Assembly: GCA_029204225.1 (NCBI GenBank)
Contig: CM055110.1
Coordinates: 20,440,410-20,504,409, forward strand
Length of the DNA: 64,000 nt
Direction: 5' to 3'
Source: Diphasiastrum complanatum
Taxonomy: Eukaryota; Streptophyta; Lycopodiopsida; Lycopodiales; Lycopodiaceae
Position 1 is the first letter of the stretch. The number at the start of each line of letters is the position of its first letter. Positions 44,317 through 55,900 of the stretch are shown piece by piece. The notes beneath the pieces were generated by a model that saw only the letters and a program-made list of their open reading frames with translations, did not search any database and had not been told where the DNA came from. The position numbers and the translations under genes are program-made.

Positions 44317-44992
44317 CGACAACAATGCCAATGTTGGAAGTAAATCTAGTTTGTCAATGTTTGGCTAGATCTACTCACGATGTCCAACTAGCAAGGTGAT
44401 TAAACTAAATCCTAGATTAACACCCAAAGGGTAATAAAATGAGATTGCGGCTACTAAGCAAATAAGCAGTAATAAACATGCCACTAAAATCGATGAAAAG
44501 GAGGCAAGAGGAGGCCCGAGCACCTTCCCTCAAGCTATGCACCTTTCCAAGGGGAACACAAATGAAATAGAATGATAATTCTCCAAAATGGAGAGCAAGA
44601 TAGCTTAATCTCAAAAGTGTTGTTTACAATGCAAATACCTCTCCTTTTATGGCAAGGAGGGTCTTCCATAAGTGTCTGCTAACTTATGGGACTAATATGT
44701 TTCTAGCCTTTCTAGAACTTCTAACTTAGGATTTAGAACTTCAAATTTCTTAACTTAAAAAAACTTAAGATAAAATATTTCTAATCTTAAGTTTCCTAAG
44801 TCTAAGTCCTAAATCTAAGTTTAAGCTATTTTATTATTATTTAAGCTTCTACTCATGGACTTACAAAACACATGCCATGGCTGAAGTTTATTGACAGATA
44901 CTCATACGTGGTCTTACAAAACACATGCCACGAAGTTTTATTTATTTATTTTTTATTTATTTATTTTCTATGTGTTAGCACAATTGTTAACA
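44317..44992 (-). mobile_element. Gypsy 5' LTR and degenerate tRNA-Asp primer-binding site
   Basis: The LTR end on the minus strand, ...CTTCCAACA, is followed after one base by TGGCATTGTTGTCG, similar to the plant tRNA-Asp site TGGCGCCGTTGCCGGGG. The outer end is probably at 44,992, where the minus strand reads TGTTAACAATTGTGC (TG...CA termini). Length is about 660 bp. The outer limit is less certain than the PBS side. Confidence 0.55.
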
Positions 44993-44994
44993 AC

Positions 44995-45262
44995 AATCTA
45001 TTGTGACAATCAAAGCACAATAACGTTATCTCTCAATCCGCGATTTCACTCTTGAAGCAAACATATCGGAATCAGGTATCATTACCTTAGAGAGAAAGTG
45101 AATAGCAAGGAAGTAGCATTGGTTTTCTACAAAACCAATACATGGCAGTAGATTACTTTACAAAGTCTCTATCAAAGGAGCAACATCTTAGATTTAGCGA
45201 CATGTTAAATATGAATATCAATGTTTTTTAGGAATTGCATTAAGGGGGAAGTGTTAGGTTTC
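44995..45262 (+). pseudogene. Ty1/copia RNase H C-terminus and polypurine tract
   Basis: IYCDNQSTITLSLNPRFHS, SKHIGIRYHYLREKVNSKEV and AVDYFTKSLSKEQHLRFSDM match the end of copia RNase H. It is followed by a stop and AAGGGGGAAG, a polypurine tract, next to TGTTAGGTTTC, a probable 3' LTR start of which only about 30 bp remain. It may be the missing end of the RNase H that stops at 35,895. Confidence 0.75.
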
Positions 45263-45432
45263 TTATGCTCAGCCTTAAACAAATCGTTCAAGTAATGAGC
45301 ATCCTAAAAATTGAAGGCCGACTACATGTTTCGGACTTTCACATTTTTTCCTTTTAGAATTTTTTTGATCAGTATAATAAGCCTTGAGTTTGTTGAAAAT
45401 GTATTCACCTCCACAATCTATGTGAATTTGCT

Positions 45433-45672
45433 TCAACTTATTGTCTCTTTGCTTCTCAGCCCAATTTGTATACTCAACGAATTTCTCGAAGCTTCAAATT
45501 TAGTACGAATAAAGTATACTACAACGAACTTCCTGAAGTCATCAATAAACGTAATGAAGTACTTTGCATCACCCAATGACAACACTCCAAATGGTCCACA
45601 AGTATCTGAATGTACAATTTCAAGTATCTTAGTTGTTTTATAAACATCCTTACTGAAAGGTGTTCTAGTCAT
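45433..45672 (-). pseudogene. Copia integrase core start (minus strand)
   Basis: TRTPFSKDVYKTTKILEIVH, SDTCGPFGVLSLGDAKYFIT and FIDDFRKFVVVYFIRTKFEA carry the first catalytic Asp of integrase (HSDTCGP). The frame ends soon afterwards. Confidence 0.85.
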
Positions 45673-45889
45673 ATTGCCTTTAAGATGAGAATCGCAGGTA
45701 GTTCGAATATCTCAACTTTTGATTGGCTTGTTCGATTCGAGTTCAAATGTTCAAGTGATACAAATTTTCTTCTCTGTTGTCTTTAGCAACTAGGTTATCA
45801 GAATCTTCCTTGAACAGTTTACAAGAGTTCTTTGTGAAGGTTACTGACATGCCTGTATCGACTATCTTAGCTACGGATAGAAGATCTTT

Positions 45890-46840
45890 GCCAAGAGTAG
45901 GACATAGAGAACGTCCTCCAGTTTCTTGTCACCCTGATTTGTGTCCAGCCATAGTACACCAGTTCCATCAATCATGTAGTTAGAACCGTCTCCAAGTATA
46001 ATGAATCTTGAATAGTTTGTCTTCTTGTACTCAGATAGAATTTGTTTCGAGGAAACAAAATGTGAGGTGGCTAGTGAATCAAGTACTAATTCTCGAATTG
46101 AATTTGTTGAACAACATAGATCAGCACTAACATAGGCTGCTGAGTTCCTTGTCGTCCTGTCTTCTGCTGCTCTGGAGCATTCTGCTTTGTCTTCAACATA
46201 GTTCGAATTTGAAGGTTTGCTTCGATTCTGTTCTTTTTTGTTTATGGGATTTTGATTATTGTCTACTACCGCATGACCCCATTTATGACAATGAATGCAT
46301 TCAATCTTTGGATTTAACCAACATTTATCTTCTGTGTGACTTGATCTTTTGCATCTGTTGCAGATCTTTTTATCACCAAAAATTTTGTGTTGTTTTTTAG
46401 ATTGTTGATCATTGTTGTAGACTCATTCTTTTTAGATGAATCCCTCTTAAACTTAGACTTTTTAGAAGATTTATTCTTCGAAGTCAATAGATCATTTTTG
46501 AAATCACCATTGTCGCCATAGCGTTCACGAGCTTCTACTTCAACTTTAACTTCGTCTATTGCCTTTTGAAGGGTCATTGTCGCATCTTTTGCCAATAAGG
46601 TTTGAGTTGTGTGGAATGACCTGGGTAGGGCTCGAAGAAAATAACTAAGTTGTTTTTCCTTTGAAATTGCATTTTTCATGCCAGAATTCTACAAGGAAAT
46701 AAAAAGATCTTTTATCTTTCGTACGAATGTGTTCAGGTCTTTGCCGTCCCACTATAGGTAAGTTAATTGGTCTTCCAAGACTGATTACGAGATGGAGTCT
46801 CATTCTTGGTTTGCAATTCTTCCCATAAATCTTTTGCATT
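45890..46840 (-). pseudogene. Copia gag, zinc knuckles and protease (minus strand)
   Basis: LSYFLRALPRSFHTTQTLL and LQKAIDEVKVEVEARERYGD represent gag. CNRCKRSSHTEDKC is a perfect CX2CX4HX4C knuckle, and CIHCHKWGHAVVD is a second one whose last Cys is lost. Protease reads LVLDSLATSHFVSSK, where the usual D-S-G-A-T has Leu for Gly. Frameshifts separate the parts. Confidence 0.8.
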
Positions 46841-47679
46841 CGAAATTGATGTAAGATTCTGAAGACACAATAATTGCTATAGCTTTGTCATTTCTCAAAC
46901 TCTATTCTCGAAGTTCTTTGCCAAGAGTAGTTATTGGCTTCTCCTCTATTGGTTCTATCCATTGCCAAAGACCTTTGTCCTTCAATATGAGTGAAGTCTT
47001 TAATTTTCAAATCAAGTAGTTTGAACCTTATGGATCCAAGATCGTAGTGATCTTAGCCTGAATATTACTGATTGACGACATCTTCTATTTTCTAAATAAA
47101 CTCTAGATGCGGCTTGCTGATGGATGTACGAAAAATGTTGAGAGGGATGCGAAGATATCATTGTATCGACTCTGTATGCTCTGATACCATTGTAGAAAAA
47201 ATAGTAATAATTCTTCCACAAAGAACATGATGAAAGTTTGAATAAATCAAACTAATATCAGTGTCTTCGATTGAGTCTTTATCTGATCTATGTACTAATA
47301 GAATAGTATCTGCTCTAATTGATTATGCATGCGAAAATAATATGCAAAATTAAGAGACAATTTTAGACAATTTTAGACAAACAGAAACTATTGATCAAAA
47401 AACAAATTTGTAATTTTGAATCTGAATCAGTATACATCTCTTGCTGTTTTATCTTGCTGTTGTGTTTCTAATTCAATGAGTCTGAGAGTCTCTTCAGTGT
47501 GAGTTGGGGTTATAATGAGTAGTGCACATGTATTTATATTGCTACAGGACAGATCTTTTGCCCCTTTATTTACAGGTCTTTTGGCCTTTTAATTCTGTAA
47601 CAATAGATCTAACCATTTATGACGATTGATATTCAAATAGATGCTCTGTTTCCAGGGTCGAATTATTTTTGTTTGCAAA

Positions 47680-48065
47680 TATTTCGCGACAGTCCGTCTC
47701 TTCATCTAAGCTTCGTGTTTCGCGAATTGTTCATGACAGATAACAGTTTTTGAGCTTGAAGAAGAATCCAGAAGATTTCGCGAATTGTTCACGACAATTT
47801 TGCGACATCTGAGGTTTGAATGAGAAACACAATATTTCGCGACAAGATTCTGTTCGTGAATCTTTCGAGCTTTAACAAGAAACCACGAGCTTCTACAAGA
47901 AACTGTTTCGCGAATACTTCGCGAATCTTTCGAGTTTTAAGCAAAAACATTCCGTGAATCTTTCGAGTCACCATAAGAAATTTGTTCGCGAATCTTTTGA
48001 GTTACTACAAGAACATTTCATGAATTTTTCAAGGTTGAACATGAATAGAAATGTTTTGAGTTCGC
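47680..48065. promoter_or_regulatory. Array of TTCGCGA words inside the copia LTR
   Basis: At least seven TTCGCGA copies (several as TTCGCGAAT palindromes) plus variants TTCGTGAAT and TTCCGTGAATC occur in 380 bp, commonly followed by CTTTCGAG. CGCG-core words are known binding sites for plant CAMTA-type and related factors, so an LTR enhancer is possible, but this is inferred. Confidence 0.45.
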
Positions 48066-48691
48066 GTTCATTGCTTTCTCATCATTTGTCAAGTAAACTG
48101 CGCGTTTTGTTAGTAGAATCAAGATCTGTCTGAGCAGGTGTTCTACAGAACCAAAATATAAAATATAGTTGTTGTTCGTACAATTATAGTACCCTACTAT
48201 ATTTCACACACATGGAACTAAAAATAGCAATAAATGATCATTCTACACGTAGAATTGCAAGATAACATCATTAGAGTGCACCAATGAGTAGTAGAACCCA
48301 AGAGAACCATGTATAGTGATGAAATGAGAGAGAGAAGAGAGAAGATCCCTTTCTCCATGAGCTACAACAATATATAACAGGTCCAAACCCTACTTTGCCT
48401 CTTGGCTTTCCCTCCAATATGAAGAACCCTACTATTTTGGGACTAGATTCAATATACCCAAAGTTCAAATTTGAATCTCTCTCAAACTTGACTTCCAACT
48501 TTCCCACACTTTTAAAAAGTGTTTATTGAATATATTTCATACTAATATAACTTCAAAAAGTTTATCTTTAAGTCTAAAATGAGTTTTGGCCTCAACTGAC
48601 AATTTACCAAAATATTGTCGTAAAACGTGGGGATGACTGGCAGTGGAAGCTGGTGACGTTGGTCTGCCACTGTTTGGAAAAATCCGAAAAA

Positions 48692-48790
48692 TCACCGAAG
48701 GTGCTCTTAGACTGAAGGCATGTAAATACCGAAGGTACCCTTAGATTGAAGACATGTAAATCCCGAAGGTGCCCTTAGAAAAAGGTGAAA
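48692..48790. repeat. Three tandem units of about 34 bp (CCGAAGGTGCTCTTAGA type)
   Basis: The unit reads CCGAAGGTGC.CTTAGA-TGAAG-CATGTAAAT. It is repeated three times, the last partial. A single related word, CCGAAGGTGCCCT, occurs at about 31,457. Confidence 0.65.
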
Positions 48791-48827
48791 AAGACGAAGG
48801 TTTCTTAAAAATGGCTAAGGCACTGGC

Positions 48828-48962
48828 AAAATGAAAATTGTTCGAGATGTTAAATTTGATGAGTTGAAATACGTAGCAGATAGTGATCTAGTTGGCTATG
48901 TCAAAAACCATTATGAGCTACCAACGACAACAGAAGTAAAACAAGCAGAAGATGAAAGATAA
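48828..48962 (+). pseudogene. Copia integrase-RT linker fragment (plus strand)
   Basis: Reads KIVRDVKFDELKYVADSDLV and NHYELPTTTEVKQAEDER, the RDVxFDE block that follows copia integrase. Only 45 codons remain before minus-strand integrase sequence begins. Confidence 0.55.
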
Positions 48963-49089
48963 TTACCAGATTCAGACAAATCTAGCACATGTTCCAACAT
49001 TCGGATGCGCAGTGTATATGCACATATTAGACAAGTCGAGAAAGAAACTCGATGAAAAGACATAACAAGGTCCACCATATCTCATGAGG

Positions 49090-49270
49090 AGTTTTATCCG
49101 GTACGAGATTTGAGAATATGATTCTGAAGGTAGTTCGATGTAGCCACTGCTTCTGCCCACAACTGTTTTGGTGCTTTCGCATGAGCCATCATACACCTAG
49201 CAGCTTCCATAAGTGTACAATTCCTTCGTTTAGCTATTCCATTGTATTGAGGTGTGTATGATGCAGTCTT
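49090..49270 (-). pseudogene. Copia integrase C-terminal fragment (minus strand)
   Basis: Reads YTPQYNGIAKRRNCTLMEAA, RCMMAHAKAPKQLWAEAVAT and SNYLQNHI. The catalytic Glu of the usual ERKN block is replaced (AKRRN), so the fragment is inactive. Confidence 0.7.
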
Positions 49271-49440
49271 CTTATGCTTAGTTTGATTTATTCAAACTTT
49301 CATCGTGTTCTCTGTGGAATATTTTTTCTACAAGTTCATGTTTGATCAGTATCTCTTAGAGTTTGCATCTCATTTTGTATGTAGATGCTGATTTTTCTAC
49401 ATTGGCAGGATTGTTGGTTTGCTCTCTTCTTAACCAAAGC

Positions 49441-50735
49441 TCAGGGACATGGATTTGGATCTTGAATGATCTGAAATCCTTCACACAAATGACCAAGATC
49501 ATGTACATCAAATTCCTTCTTGAGTGCCATCTTGGTGTCATCTACATCTTGCTTGTTGCCTCCACTTGAAATGATATCATCCACATAGATGAGAAGGATA
49601 GTAACATCATTTTCAACAAATCTATAATAAAGTGAATGATCATGTTTACTCATAATGAAATTTTGAAAAGTAGAAAGGTTTTGAGCTTAGCATACCAACT
49701 CCTTGGTGGTTGCTTAAGCCCATACATACTCTTTTGGAGAATACACACATGATTAGGCTTTCCATGAGAAATTGAGCCCTCAGGTTGCTCCATGTAGACC
49801 ACCTCTTCAAGATCTTAGTGATATTTGTCATAAATCCCAACCATAAAGAGTTGGAAGAGAGATAATGACTCGAATGCTTACCATCTTTGCCACGGGTGCA
49901 AAGATTTCATCATAATCAATACCATACTCTCGAGCATATCCTTTTGCTGCCAACCTTGCCTTGTATTTGTTGATTGATCCATCTTGATTAGTCTTCACCT
50001 TGTAGATCCACTTGCATCCAATTGTCTTCTTATCCTTAGGAATTTCCACCAATCTCCATGTGTTGTTCTTCATGAGAGCTTCATACTCAAGATCCATTGC
50101 CTGGATCCACTCCTCCTTTTGAATTGCTTCATCTACACATGTAGGTTCATCAAAAGAGGCTAGGAAAGCAAAGTTTGTACCTTCAACTTTCTTACTCTTC
50201 TCATCATATGTGAGCCTTGAAGTTTTTTGTCTTTCCCTTGATGTCCTCCTTGGCTTTTGACTTGAAGAGGGATCTTCACCATCAACATCCAAAGTATCAT
50301 CAACATTGTCATCAATGTCTAGAATGTTAGACCCAATCACCACATCTCCATTTGAAAAAAACTTTGGTATGTGTTCTTCATAAAAAATGACATCTCTTCC
50401 TATGACAACTTTCTTAGTTGAAGGAATATAAACTTTGTAAGCCTTGCTCACCTCACTATAACCAACAAATATACCTTTTCTTGAAGATGGATCCTCCTTT
50501 GTCCTATCATCAAGAGTAATGTTGATATAGCAAACGCATCCAAAAGTTTTGAAAATCTTGACACTCGGCCTTCTACCAAATAACATCTCAAAGGATGTCT
50601 TACCATCCAAAACAACACTACAAATGATGAGAGCATCATCAACATACAAGGCTATAATAGTATAATTTGAGCCTTTGTTACACTTGTATACATTTGAATC
50701 AGCAAGAATAGGATGTTCTAGTACTTGTCCTATAT
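49441..50735 (-). pseudogene. Chimeric copia ORF: RT YVDD segment fused to an integrase-RT linker and RT (minus strand)
   Basis: The frame starts with HPILADSNVYKCNKGSNYTI and IALYVDDALIICS, which is RT motif C. It then continues at once with VVLDGKTSFEMLFGRRPSVK and TFGCVCYI, the integrase C-terminus, followed by the linker, EEWIQAMDLEYEALMKNNTW, GCKWIYKVK and YARLAAKGYA-type RT. After a frameshift near 49,830, KSMYGLKQPPRSWYAKL and LLIYVDDIISSGGNKQDVDD follow. Two motif C copies therefore flank one element, the result of recombination between copia copies. Confidence 0.75.
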
Positions 50736-51654
50736 CGATGCTAGGACATTTTCCAGCTTGTACACATCAATAATATCATCACATTCTACAATGTACCCTA
50801 TATCGAATGCAAAACATTCATACATGTAAATTTCACCATTATTTGTTTACGTCATTTCACAAGAAGTCTTGGACAATGTAGGAATAATTTTTGACAAGTC
50901 ATTTATTTGGATGTGATGCAATAATCTAACCTCAAGAATGACACAGTCTCAAGTGATTTATCTCATTGACAACTACATTGTTTGAACTGGCATTTGCATC
51001 ACTCTTTTGGAATTCAATACTTTAATAATATTACCCTAAAAAAATTTCTCACTAATTTTTTTGTCCTCTATTAATGTTTGGCTTCCTTGCATTGGTGATC
51101 TATTCTTTCTTGAAATTTCATCGGTTGCTCCAAGTTGAAAATTACATTGCTAATCTAAATCTGGTGAATAATTTGTAGCAATGCATGACTGTTTAATGAC
51201 CACTTCTTTTGAATTCAATAGGAGAACAAGAGCTGCTAGCATGGTTGATTCATTTATTAGATAGGCTTTTCCATTTATTTTTTTTGTTGATTTCTCTATT
51301 TAACCTGAGTCACTTGGGTCATCAGTTTCAACTTGCTCCTCATTTAAACCCACTTAGCACCATTGTTTTATACATTTATTGCAATGTTGTTGCCAATCGA
51401 GTTGACTTTGCAAACACCATCTATGTTGAATGTCTTTCACAGTCCTTCCGGCTTGATTTTGGACTTCTACTTCACTTGAAAAAAGTTTGAATGATGTCAA
51501 ACTTCTTTTAAGTTTTTTTTTTACTTTGCATTCATGATTCATCCTCTGATAAATTTGATGGAGGATCATCAAAATCACTTGACTCGTCATTTTCTTTCTT
51601 TCTAGAATTATAAGTCTTTTCTAGTTGAACCTTTGAAATATTATCATTTACCTA

Positions 51655-52542
51655 TGTTAGATTTCTATCCTCTCCATCTCTAATCTCACAACTAATCTAG
51701 ATCCATTCATTTGTTGTAAGTAAATACTTGAACAATCACACAATCTGTGAATCAATAACAAGTATCGAAACTATGGAGTTGAACTATCGAGTGTCATTAT
51801 CAAAGACAGTTGTCGAATATACAATCGAGTCGAACTATCAAAGGACCTTCAATTGACTTGAATACTCTTAAACTCGACTGCTCAACCACTCAGTACTATT
51901 CATGACCAAGCATAATCTCCAACAGAATAGATTTTGTCTAATAGCGACTGCCAACAACAAGTATTGTCTTAATCCAATTTGTAAATGTATTCATTAAGCT
52001 TTCTTGTAATTCTATAGCTACCATGTATAAATTTTTATGGCACATTAGTGTGAAATAAAAATTCAATAATTCAAGAAAATTCATGAATCCATCAATCCAT
52101 TAATCCAACATTCAACTGCTCGATCTTTCTCTTTGATTTTATAGAGTATTATTTTAGAAAGATCACGCATCTGAATGCACTCAGACTATACACATACTTT
52201 GGACTTAATTAAATTGTTTCCAATAAACAGAGTTGTGTTTGTATCAAATAGATTGTTTTATTTTTTGTCGTTTGCCTTATTGCATGCAGATAATATAATT
52301 TATAGGTTGAATTGTTCTTGCTACCGATGATCAATGCTAATTGTAATGCTTTTGTTCCGACTTGCCTTTATCTTCCGCATCTTTATCGACTTTGTATGTG
52401 TCTACGGATTGTATCGATCCTTGCGACTTCAAAGCTTGGATCAAGTAGAACTATTGTCGAATTATCGATGATATTTCGAATCCGATAGATGTAGATTCAT
52501 GCACCGAGGAATTTTTTGAAATTTTCAACATGGTATTAGAGC
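51655..52542 (+). mobile_element. Copia LTR (876 bp) with primer-binding site (plus strand)
   Basis: Starts TGTTAGATTTCTATCCTCTC and ends AAATTTTCAACA at 52,530, followed at once by TGGTATTAGAGC (52,531-52,542), one mismatch from the Met-tRNA site. The beginning resembles the LTR family at 31,212 (TGTTGGATTTATCTCCTCT). Confidence 0.75.
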
Positions 52543-52737
52543 ATATCTATACTATCTGATTTCTTGCTTTATCTGATAGAACATGATATCAGAGCTAGAT
52601 ATCTAAGGGATCAATTTGATAGAGTGCACAATATTAGAATATTTCATGTCCCGATACAGAGAGTAGACATTTACTAAATTGTCATCTACTATTTTCATAC
52701 ATCCATTTCAAATTTCCCAACAGATTTCCAATTAAAG

Positions 52738-52990
52738 TATAGTCTGATGGTAGACAAGCTCAATGGATTGAAGTAATATATGTGAAAATTCAAGATGAAG
52801 GTAGTGCTAATGGCCAAAGAACTTTGAGAAATAGTCTCAGATATTGAGCTAATTCCCAATGTTGATGAGCAAGCCATTTCAAAATGGAAGCTCAAAGATG
52901 GTAAGGCTTTTGTCTTAATCACTGTCAATATTTTTGAAACACAGATTGGCCATATCATACAAGCCCAAACTTCGAAAGAAGCCATTTTCT
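52738..52990 (+). pseudogene. Copia gag N-terminus (plus strand)
   Basis: MVDKLNGLK, then stops in place of Trp, KFKMKVVLMAKEL, ISKWKLKDGKAFVLITVNIF and ETQIGHIIQAQTSKEA closely parallel the gag at 32,860-33,282, so both belong to the same or a related family. It breaks off at about 52,985. Confidence 0.75.
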
Positions 52991-52999
52991 TCTAGTTGC

Positions 53000-55900
53000 C
53001 ATTGTGTATGCATAAGTCATCAATATTATTCTTTGGTACCCTTTGTCTTTTCCTTTTCAGTATTGCCGTTTTGATAAGATCTACATGAGCAACAAATTTC
53101 AAACTTTCAGATTGTAACTTCTCCAATGATTCTAGCATATTTTGGTTTGAGCTTCAAAGGCTAGTGATTATTGTATTCAGTTTTAATATAGAGCCCTTCT
53201 TTGCAAAGTTTTCATTCATAATCTGTTGCACATAATGTTGCAATTGTTGATAAGCATGTTGTTGTTGTTGATTAGCATACTGTAATTGTCGATTAACATA
53301 CAATAATTGTGCATTACGCATGCCAAAATCTCACAACCTTTGACAATATCCAAGTAATTCTCTATGTCCTTCACATAAAAATGCGAGGACGTGACATATA
53401 GACATAAAATCTAGACATAAACTTGTACTTGGATCTTCAGGATAGATTGTTCTGTCTACCCACTAATCTACATGCATATGATTCTTTTTTCTCAAATCTT
53501 CAATCAGTGAAGCAACATTTTTTACAACTTTGGAAATTTTAAAAATGGAGAACAGTCCATAGGAAGTGCAACATGCAAATGAAACTTTTCCATTGTTGAA
53601 AATTACAATGTCTCAAAAGATTGATCATCGGTACCTCAGGCTTTGTATTAGCTATGTCAAGCTCATAATTCTTGTTGAATTTTACACATGTGGGAGTGCC
53701 ATAAAGTGTGTTATCGATCTCCTAAGACTTTGTGATTGCACAAAGATCACACATAGATTGAAAACCAAGATCTATTCCATAAATCTAAGGCAAGAGCACA
53801 TTACGACATGCATAAATCAACCATACAAGTACTTTCACACTTGTGGAGACTTGTACTACAACAAACTAAGTATGAAAATGCTCTCCTCTTGGGTAGAGAG
53901 AGACTTCAATCTAGAAAACTCAAGTAGAGAGAGAAAACCAATTTGACTCAAAATAGTGTAGAAATATCATAACTCCAAAAACTTGCAATACAAATGAACT
54001 ATGCTCCTATATGTAGCTAATTGAGGTAGAGGGGAGTGAAACATCATTGGACCCCTTCTTTTCCTCCTTAAAATCCTAGTGATTGAGTGACATATGAGCC
54101 CTCAATCTTGATTGGACCATTTTGATAGATTCTAGCTTTTTGATTGATCACTGAGTCTCATGCCAACACATAGAGACATGTCACACACCAAATCTTAACT
54201 TGACTAATGTCATAAGCCTAACTTGACTCGAGCTACATCACAACCTACTTTAGGCCTAATCATGCTTTGACATGTGTACTTGCCTATTTTGCCTCTAATG
54301 CGAAAAATGGCCCTATCACCTACTTACACATAGATAGGTGTCTATAAAACTTTAAGTACACCTAACTCAACATGACTAATACATTTTTGTCTATTTTCCA
54401 CACGTGGGAACATGCTCCACACGTGTGAGATTTTCTTACAACCAAGAATTGTAAAATAAGAAAGCTAGATTTTGCCATATTTTCATAATTCTCCCGCGTC
54501 ATATTTTACTATGAGCATACAAAAAATTTTGAGCTCATATTGCTCCCGCTACATATTCTGCAAAGAGCATACCAAGATTTCAAGTCGGCTGAAACATGTA
54601 GAGAAATTTCATCTTTTGTTATTACAAGCACACTTAACTAATTAATGCTTGAAGTTAGAGCTAGAAAACCACAACAGTTAGAATGCAGGCATTACCAGAA
54701 ACTCGAAAAATGGCAACCAAACGTACCAGTTTCCATTATCTCTCTACGTAACCTCTCTCTAATGTCAAACTTCTTAAAGGGCCCATTTTGAGTCCATATT
54801 TTCCCTAATGAAACACAAGATGAATGCATGCAAGCTAAAAAAAACAAGAAAATACTAATCTATTCCTTGACATGGATGCCAAAAAATTGCATCGGCCTAA
54901 GTCACCTGTCACACATCGATTCGTTCCCATCTTGGTGCCTGACTGATGTTTTATCCACCCGCTATGTAGAAGTAACACAACCCTCGTCAGACATTCCAGT
55001 ACAATGACTAGGCTCAGCCAATAGTACTAAGGCTTGAAATAATTCTGAGAGAGATCCTCGAGGAGAATATGATAGGAGAGTAGCTTTAGAACTCTATAAG
55101 TGAGCAAGATGTCAATAGAACTAAGGATGACTATATATCCCTTTATCGGCTATACCTCTGGAGGCTTGGAAACCCTCTATTAGTTGTGAAGGTACAGTTT
55201 GGTTGATAAAACATGTTAGGTATCATTAGCTTAGTGTCAAGTTTATGACATGTGCAACCATCTTCGTAACAACATAAGAATGAAAATGTTGTACCCTGTT
55301 AAGTTATTTTCTTCTCAGTGTTGATCCCCTTGGAAGGAAAAAGCCTAACAAATTGCCTAGCAAATTGGGAAATCACTTTTCAATATGCTTTTACGAAAAC
55401 TATTTTCATCCACAAAATTTCTTTGATCAAACTACTGTGCCATCCAGTACCATGTTCCTAGGCATGCACACTACTACTTCACATATTGACATGCAATCAG
55501 AACAATTCAAAAATTTTGCAAATTCTAAAAAAAAAACTGCCAGAATTTTCGACGATTATAACTTTTGCTAAAGGACACCAAATTGGTCCTTGTAAAGCCT
55601 AGTACATAGGGAGAGTGGGGCTAGAAACATGATTGGCATGTTGCTCTGCCACCTGGAATTCACATGTGTGAGTTGTAAATGCATAAAAAAGCAGTAGGGG
55701 GCACACTTTTTGTAGGAGGATTTCTCAAAAATCCTATCCTATCCCAACATGCCTTCAATTAGAGGTTGCAAGCACTCTATCAAGGTTAATTAGAGATCCA
55801 TAGAAGCTTCAAATAGGTCCAGCAGACAAGCATAGGCTCAAATCCACCAAAATTAGCCTTTATGGAGGGCGTCAATAAGCACAACTTTGGGAGATTGGTG

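Larger units (their letters stand above)
35882..44992 (-). mobile_element. Ty3/gypsy retrotransposon, decayed, lacking its 3' LTR
   Basis: Minus-strand order: 5' LTR (44,332-44,992), tRNA-Asp-like PBS, gag, zinc knuckles, protease, linker, RT, RNase H, integrase, and an extra ORF. PR-RT-RH-INT order defines gypsy. Each domain keeps key residues, but stops and shifts occur in all of them. The right boundary abuts copia RNase H on the plus strand and the left boundary abuts the other part of a copia RNase H, so it appears inserted in that gene with loss of its own 3' end. Confidence 0.85.
45300..48147 (-). mobile_element. Ty1/copia element (minus strand): 5' LTR, PBS, gag, protease, partial integrase
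   Basis: The LTR (47,191-48,147, 957 bp) has TGTAGAA/TTCTACA ends. TGGTATCAGAGC (47,178-47,189) is an exact Met-tRNA primer site, one base from the LTR. Gag, zinc knuckles, protease and the integrase core follow in order. The element stops in integrase at about 45,300, so RT, RNase H and the 3' LTR are missing. Confidence 0.88.
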
